DNA from: Candidatus Hydrogenedens terephthalaticus JGI OTU-1
GTDB taxonomy: Bacteria > Hydrogenedentota > Hydrogenedentia > Hydrogenedentales > Hydrogenedentaceae
Direction: 5' to 3'
DNA: 45,947 bases
Assembly (NCBI GenBank): GCA_000493945.1
Contig: AWNW01000007.1
Coordinates: 9,876-55,822 of the forward strand
The notes under the pieces are model-generated. The model made no database searches. It saw nothing but the letters and a program-made list of their open reading frames with translations, and was not told the origin of the DNA. This document shows positions 42,760-45,947 of this stretch, in pieces (the stretch's first letter is position 1; each line of letters starts with the position of its first letter). Both the position numbers and the translations under genes were made by a program.

Positions 42760-43637
42760 TCTTGTTCTTTCTTAATAGATCGCCAATTTTTTTTATGAGG
42801 AACTAAAATGGGAACCTTTTCCTCAAACTCAGCGGGCTTTTCAGGTTCCTTTTCTTGGATAGTTATATCTTTCTTATCTAACGGGTTATCATTTATCTTC
42901 TCTAACTTTTCTCTAATCTTTTTATTTTCTTCTTCTAATAGGTTGATTTTATTTTTTAACTGTGTATTTTCTTTCAATAATTCTTCTAATCTTTGTTCTA
43001 TCTTTTTTATGCCTTCTTCTAAATTTTTATTTTCGTTTTTTGTGGGAATTAAATCTTCTTTTATTTCTTCTACATTTTTCTCACCATAATTTAATAACAA
43101 ATCATCAAACCATGCACAACCCGTTCCTTCGATTGCACACCTAATTACACAAAAGTCTGTTTCTTCTGGTATTTTTGTCGTTATATTTACTTTTTTCCAT
43201 TCATTAGTTTCCGAAAGAATTTCTGATGTCGTACTATCAATAATTCGAGCGGGATTTTGCCTCCAAAACTGCAAAAGAATATAGGCTTTATGAACATTGT
43301 CTGTCTTAATCCAACCTTCTAAATATATATCTTTGTAATCAGAACTATTAATGGGTATCCTCTGACTCCAATTATTTAATGGTTCTTTCTGATAATTGTT
43401 GGTATTATTTAATAAAATTGAATTTTTGCCCGTATGATATATTTTTTTATCCACTTTTCCAAAAGAACCATCCTGGGGTTGGATAAATAGAGACCAGTAT
43501 GGAACAGCCGATTTACTTTCTTCTTCAAATCCCGAATTTTTAATTAAGTTATCTGCACAAACAATAACATTTAGTTGAAAAAAATAAAATAGGAATAAAA
43601 TTATTTTTTTGCTTCTTTTGTTCTTTTGCTTCATCAT
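42756..43637 (-). CDS. Secreted carbohydrate-binding-module protein with C-terminal coiled coil
   Basis: A 293-residue exported protein. A signal peptide (IILFLFYFFQLNVIVCA, to about residue 28) precedes a beta-sandwich resembling CBM4/9-like modules: NLIKNSGFEEESK, DGSFGKVDKKIYHTGKNS, GWIKTDNVHKAYILLQFW, and CAWFDDLLLNYG at the end (~30-185). Residues ~195-255 are a coiled coil (KNLEEGIKKIEQRLEELLKE ... LEEENKKIREKLEKI) and the tail is Pro/Glu-rich and basic. No enzyme domain. It is 11 bases after pilT and overlaps the 40-residue membrane protein, so the three may work together at the cell surface. Confidence 0.7.
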   Translation of the reverse strand: MMKQKNKRSKKIILFLFYFFQLNVIVCADNLIKNSGFEEESKSAVPYWSLFIQPQDGSFGKVDKKIYHTGKNSILLNNTNNYQKEPLNNWSQRIPINSSDYKDIYLEGWIKTDNVHKAYILLQFWRQNPARIIDSTTSEILSETNEWKKVNITTKIPEETDFCVIRCAIEGTGCAWFDDLLLNYGEKNVEEIKEDLIPTKNENKNLEEGIKKIEQRLEELLKENTQLKNKINLLEEENKKIREKLEKINDNPLDKKDITIQEKEPEKPAEFEEKVPILVPHKKNWRSIKKEQE

Positions 43638-43648
43638 TTAACTTTTTG

Positions 43649-44734
43649 TTAATGAACACTTAAGCCTTGCATTCTAAGTTTTAGGTCTTTGGGTGAAGTA
43701 GCATAACTTAAAGCTGTTTCTGTGGAGATTCTCTTCTGGGACCACAGATCAAACAAAGCCTGGTCGAATGTCTGCATACCATATTGGTCTTTCCCTTCCT
43801 GAATAAGAGCCACTATATCACGGAAAGGCTTGCCCTGTTCGATAAAGTCACGAACGGCTCTTGTGCCAATTAGTATTTCTGCGGCGACACATCTTCCAAT
43901 CCCGCTTGCCATAGGAACTATTCTTTGAGAAATAACACCTCGTAGAACGCTCGCTAATTGTTTCCTTACAAATAAATGCTGATGGGGTTCAAAAAATTCT
44001 ATGATACGGTTTAGCGTTTCGACAGCATCAACGGTGTGCAATGTAGATAAAACAAGATGTCCTGTTTCTGCGGAAGACAACGCCGTTCTTACCGTTTCTG
44101 TATCTCGCATTTCACCTATCAATATTACATCAGGGTCTTGGCGAAGAGCGGCTCTCAAAGCATTTGCGAAGGAAAGTGTATCATGCCCTATTTCTCTTTG
44201 GGTTATTATACTTTGTTTATCTCTATGAACAAACTCTAATGGGTCTTCAATAGTAACAACATGGTCAGAACGCGTGTTATTTATCTCATCTATCATTGCT
44301 GCAAGCGTAGTTGATTTACCACTTCCTGTAGGTCCTGTAATGAGGATTAGACCATTTTTTAGTTTACATAACTTTTTTAAAATAGGTGGCAAATTTAGTT
44401 CATCTATTGTTAATACTTTCAGTGGAATCAATCGCATAACAATACGGATATGTCCATCATCACGACAAATATTTACACGGAACCGTGCTTTATTTTCAAA
44501 ATAAAATGAAATATCCAGCTCGAATACTTTTTCATATTTACTAATATCTGGAGGAGATGCTATTTCACGAAGATATACATTTAAATCTTCGTCAGTAAGA
44601 ATATTTTCTTCGTTTATCCTTTTTAATACACCGTCAACCCTCAATATAGGCGGGTTATTATACTTCAAGTGAATATCTGAAGCATTCATCTGTATTGCCA
44701 TTTCCATGAGTTCTTTTAACGGAATTGTCATCAT
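43649..44734 (-). CDS. pilT: Type IV pilus twitching ATPase PilT
   Basis: A 361-residue secretion-superfamily ATPase of the PilT (retraction) branch. Walker A is GPTGSGKS (134-141, Lys140). The Asp-box is VTIEDPLEFVH, Walker B reads DPDVILIGEMRD, and the His box is GHLVLSTLHT. ASDIHLKYNNPPILRVDG is the PilT N-terminus, and the C-terminal AVRDFIEQGKPF matches the family end. It would power pilus retraction for twitching or adhesion. AGGAGGG at 44736-44742 suits the second ATG (44731), so Met2 may be the true start. No other pilus genes are in the window. Confidence 0.93.
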   Translation of the reverse strand: MMTIPLKELMEMAIQMNASDIHLKYNNPPILRVDGVLKRINEENILTDEDLNVYLREIASPPDISKYEKVFELDISFYFENKARFRVNICRDDGHIRIVMRLIPLKVLTIDELNLPPILKKLCKLKNGLILITGPTGSGKSTTLAAMIDEINNTRSDHVVTIEDPLEFVHRDKQSIITQREIGHDTLSFANALRAALRQDPDVILIGEMRDTETVRTALSSAETGHLVLSTLHTVDAVETLNRIIEFFEPHQHLFVRKQLASVLRGVISQRIVPMASGIGRCVAAEILIGTRAVRDFIEQGKPFRDIVALIQEGKDQYGMQTFDQALFDLWSQKRISTETALSYATSPKDLKLRMQGLSVH

Positions 44735-44735
44735 T

Positions 44736-44742
44736 CCCTCCT
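44736..44742 (-). promoter_or_regulatory. Ribosome binding site of pilT
   Basis: AGGAGGG read on the minus strand, one base before the first ATG and four before the second. The spacing favours initiation at 44731. Confidence 0.6.
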
Positions 44743-44823
44743 TGTGTTTATAAAGTTTTATCTTTTTATTATAGAATATCTTACTACAAAATATATATTA
44801 AACTTATTTTTTTGGAATGTCTT

Positions 44824-45558
44824 ATGTCTATTCGTATCATTACACATACATTTTCTTTACCGGAGGAAAATTTATCTGCTGAGGAATTTCTATTCTATCA
44901 AAAAAATCAGTGTAATGATGAAGATATTCTTCGTGTTTGGGAAAGTGAGGTTTATTTCATTGTTTTAGGTAGTTCTCAATATGTAAATGAAGAAGTCTTT
45001 TTGGATAGATGTAAGTCTCATGGTATAAAAATTCTTCGTAGATGTAGTGCCGGCGGTGCCGTATTACAAGGTCCTGGGTGTATTAATTTCTCGCTTTTCT
45101 TAAATCTTGATAGGCATCCTCAATTAAGAAATATTCGTGATTCTTATCATTTTCTTTTATCTAAATTAAGTGCAACTTTATATAAGGAATGGGGATTGGA
45201 AACCACTATTGATGGAATTAGTGATTTGTGTTATATGGGAAAGAAAACTTCGGGTAATGCTCAAAGAAGGAATAGTAAAGTGCTATTGCATCATGGAACA
45301 TTACTTTATCGTTTGGATTATGAGTTATTGGAAGATGTTTTAAAGATACCCAAGATACAACCCGAATATAGAGCAGGAAGAACACATAAAGATTTTGTTG
45401 GAACTTTACCTCTTTCCAAAGAAGAAATTACCAACTGCGTATTGAAAACTTTTGCTTCAGATGGTTTTTCTTCTACATTTAATGATATAGAAATAACGGG
45501 AATCCAACAACTTGTAGAGGATAAATACAGTAAAGATGAATGGAACTTCAAGAGGTAG
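44824..45558 (+). CDS. lplA: Lipoate-protein ligase A family protein
   Basis: A 244-residue biotin/lipoate ligase-fold protein. The substrate-binding motif RRCSAGGAVLQGPGCINFS (family: RR-x-[ST]-GGGAV ... N-x-[ST]) and the active-site Lys region DLCYMGKKTSGNAQRR followed by HHGTLL are visible. It attaches lipoate or octanoate to acyl-carrier-type proteins; LplA, LipM and LipL cannot be told apart here. A longer frame opens at 44725, but GGA at 44814-44816 and the family N-terminus make 44824 the likely start. It diverges from pilT and overlaps the tsaD end by 11 bases. Confidence 0.85.
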   Translation: MSIRIITHTFSLPEENLSAEEFLFYQKNQCNDEDILRVWESEVYFIVLGSSQYVNEEVFLDRCKSHGIKILRRCSAGGAVLQGPGCINFSLFLNLDRHPQLRNIRDSYHFLLSKLSATLYKEWGLETTIDGISDLCYMGKKTSGNAQRRNSKVLLHHGTLLYRLDYELLEDVLKIPKIQPEYRAGRTHKDFVGTLPLSKEEITNCVLKTFASDGFSSTFNDIEITGIQQLVEDKYSKDEWNFKR

Positions 45559-45947
45559 TTATATATTCATTTAACGGAAGTGAGGGATTGGCTGTAAAAG
45601 AGAAATCAGCGGAATATCCATTTTTAAGTCGGAAATATCCGGCAGATGCAATCATAGCACCATTATCTAAACAATACTTAAATTCAGGTAAAAATACATC
45701 AATATCTAATTCTTCTTTCAATCTTTTTCTCAGAAGAGCATTGGCTGAAACTCCTCCCGCAACAACCAATTTTTTTAATCCTGTTTTTTTAAGTGCACTC
45801 TTTGTTTTTGCTACCAATACTTCAATAGCACTCCATTGAAAACTTGCGGCAATATCGGAAATCCACTGTGTCGTTCTCTCCGTTTCAGGGATTTCTCTTA
45901 CCTTATATAAAACGGCGGTTTTTAATCCACTATAACTGAATTCTAAT
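45548..45947 (-). CDS. tsaD: tRNA N6-adenosine threonylcarbamoyltransferase TsaD, C-terminal part (cut by window edge)
   Basis: The 3' end of a TsaD/Gcp/Kae1 gene, reading off the window at its N-terminal side. The visible 132 codons show LEFSYSGLKTAVL, ISDIAASFQ, VVAGGVSANALLRKRL and CLDNGAMIASAGYF, the conserved C-terminal motifs of this ASKHA ATPase. TsaD makes the t6A modification in ANN-decoding tRNAs with TsaB and TsaE. The metal-binding His-x3-His at the N-terminus lies outside. An ATG-like start near 45817 is internal; the frame is open through the edge. Confidence 0.93.
   Translation of the reverse strand, partial: LEFSYSGLKTAVLYKVREIPETERTTQWISDIAASFQWSAIEVLVAKTKSALKKTGLKKLVVAGGVSANALLRKRLKEELDIDVFLPEFKYCLDNGAMIASAGYFRLKNGYSADFSFTANPSLPLNEYITTS

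Noticed and set aside
44725..44823. N-terminal extension of the lipoate ligase frame by 33 residues
   Set aside because: The extension overlaps the pilT start and its ribosome site and does not resemble the family; GGA at 44814 and the family N-terminus favour 44824.

Overview
The window is A+T-rich, compact bacterial chromosome, apparently from a diderm (Gram-negative-type) bacterium. Outer-membrane proteins support this: a FadL/OmpP1-like barrel, a PagL-like lipid A deacylase, a TolC-type segment, and several lipoprotein or Tat signals. A bacillithiol operon, HprK/HPr, GH57 glucanotransferase, ceramidase-like and Gfo/Idh/MocA genes in one place would fit an uncultured lineage such as Hydrogenedentota or another PVC/FCB-adjacent phylum. 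That placement is inference; no rRNA or other marker in the window settles it. I see no phage, insertion sequence, CRISPR array or rRNA.

Left part (1-10.1 kb, + strand) is housekeeping: the 3' end of HPr kinase, a GH57 4-alpha-glucanotransferase, HPr and enzyme I (a regulatory PTS cassette wrapped around a glucan enzyme), then dxr, rseP, aspartokinase and pyruvate kinase. At 10.1-15.1 kb lies a tight five-gene run: a SAM methyltransferase, bshC, bshB1, bshA and an NYN-nuclease/cold-shock fusion. The three bsh genes form a complete bacillithiol pathway, and the methyltransferase overlapping bshC is a candidate for making N-methyl-bacillithiol. From 15.1 to 18.9 kb are mostly single genes: metallophosphoesterase, alpha/beta hydrolase, PagL-like protein, degenerate receiver and a secreted protein with an STN-like end.

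From 18.9 to 27.5 kb the minus strand carries one run: alcohol dehydrogenase, rhamnulokinase, OppA, OppB, OppC, two unknown proteins and an RlmD-like RNA methyltransferase. At 27.6-31.8 kb are a 2Fe-2S ferredoxin, tRNA-Ser(UGA), two Gfo/Idh/MocA dehydrogenases, a SpoU-type methyltransferase and serC. From 31.9 to 42.4 kb a long minus-strand run holds a FadL-like porin, a TetR regulator, a TolC/rhamnosidase chimera, CHAD, HDOD, a large cytosolic histidine kinase, a REC-PilZ regulator, a glycine-zipper lipoprotein and a ceramidase-like enzyme. The right end has pilT with a secreted CBM/coiled-coil protein and a 40-residue membrane protein not longer than many gene callers' cut-off, then a lipoate ligase converging on the 3' part of tsaD.

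The items most worth a second look are the in-frame TolC/GH78 chimera (biological deletion or assembly artefact), the methyltransferase-bshCBA operon, the pilT-CBM-miniprotein operon, and the histidine kinase/REC-PilZ/HDOD/CHAD block. Convergent genes abut or overlap with no recognisable intrinsic terminator between them.
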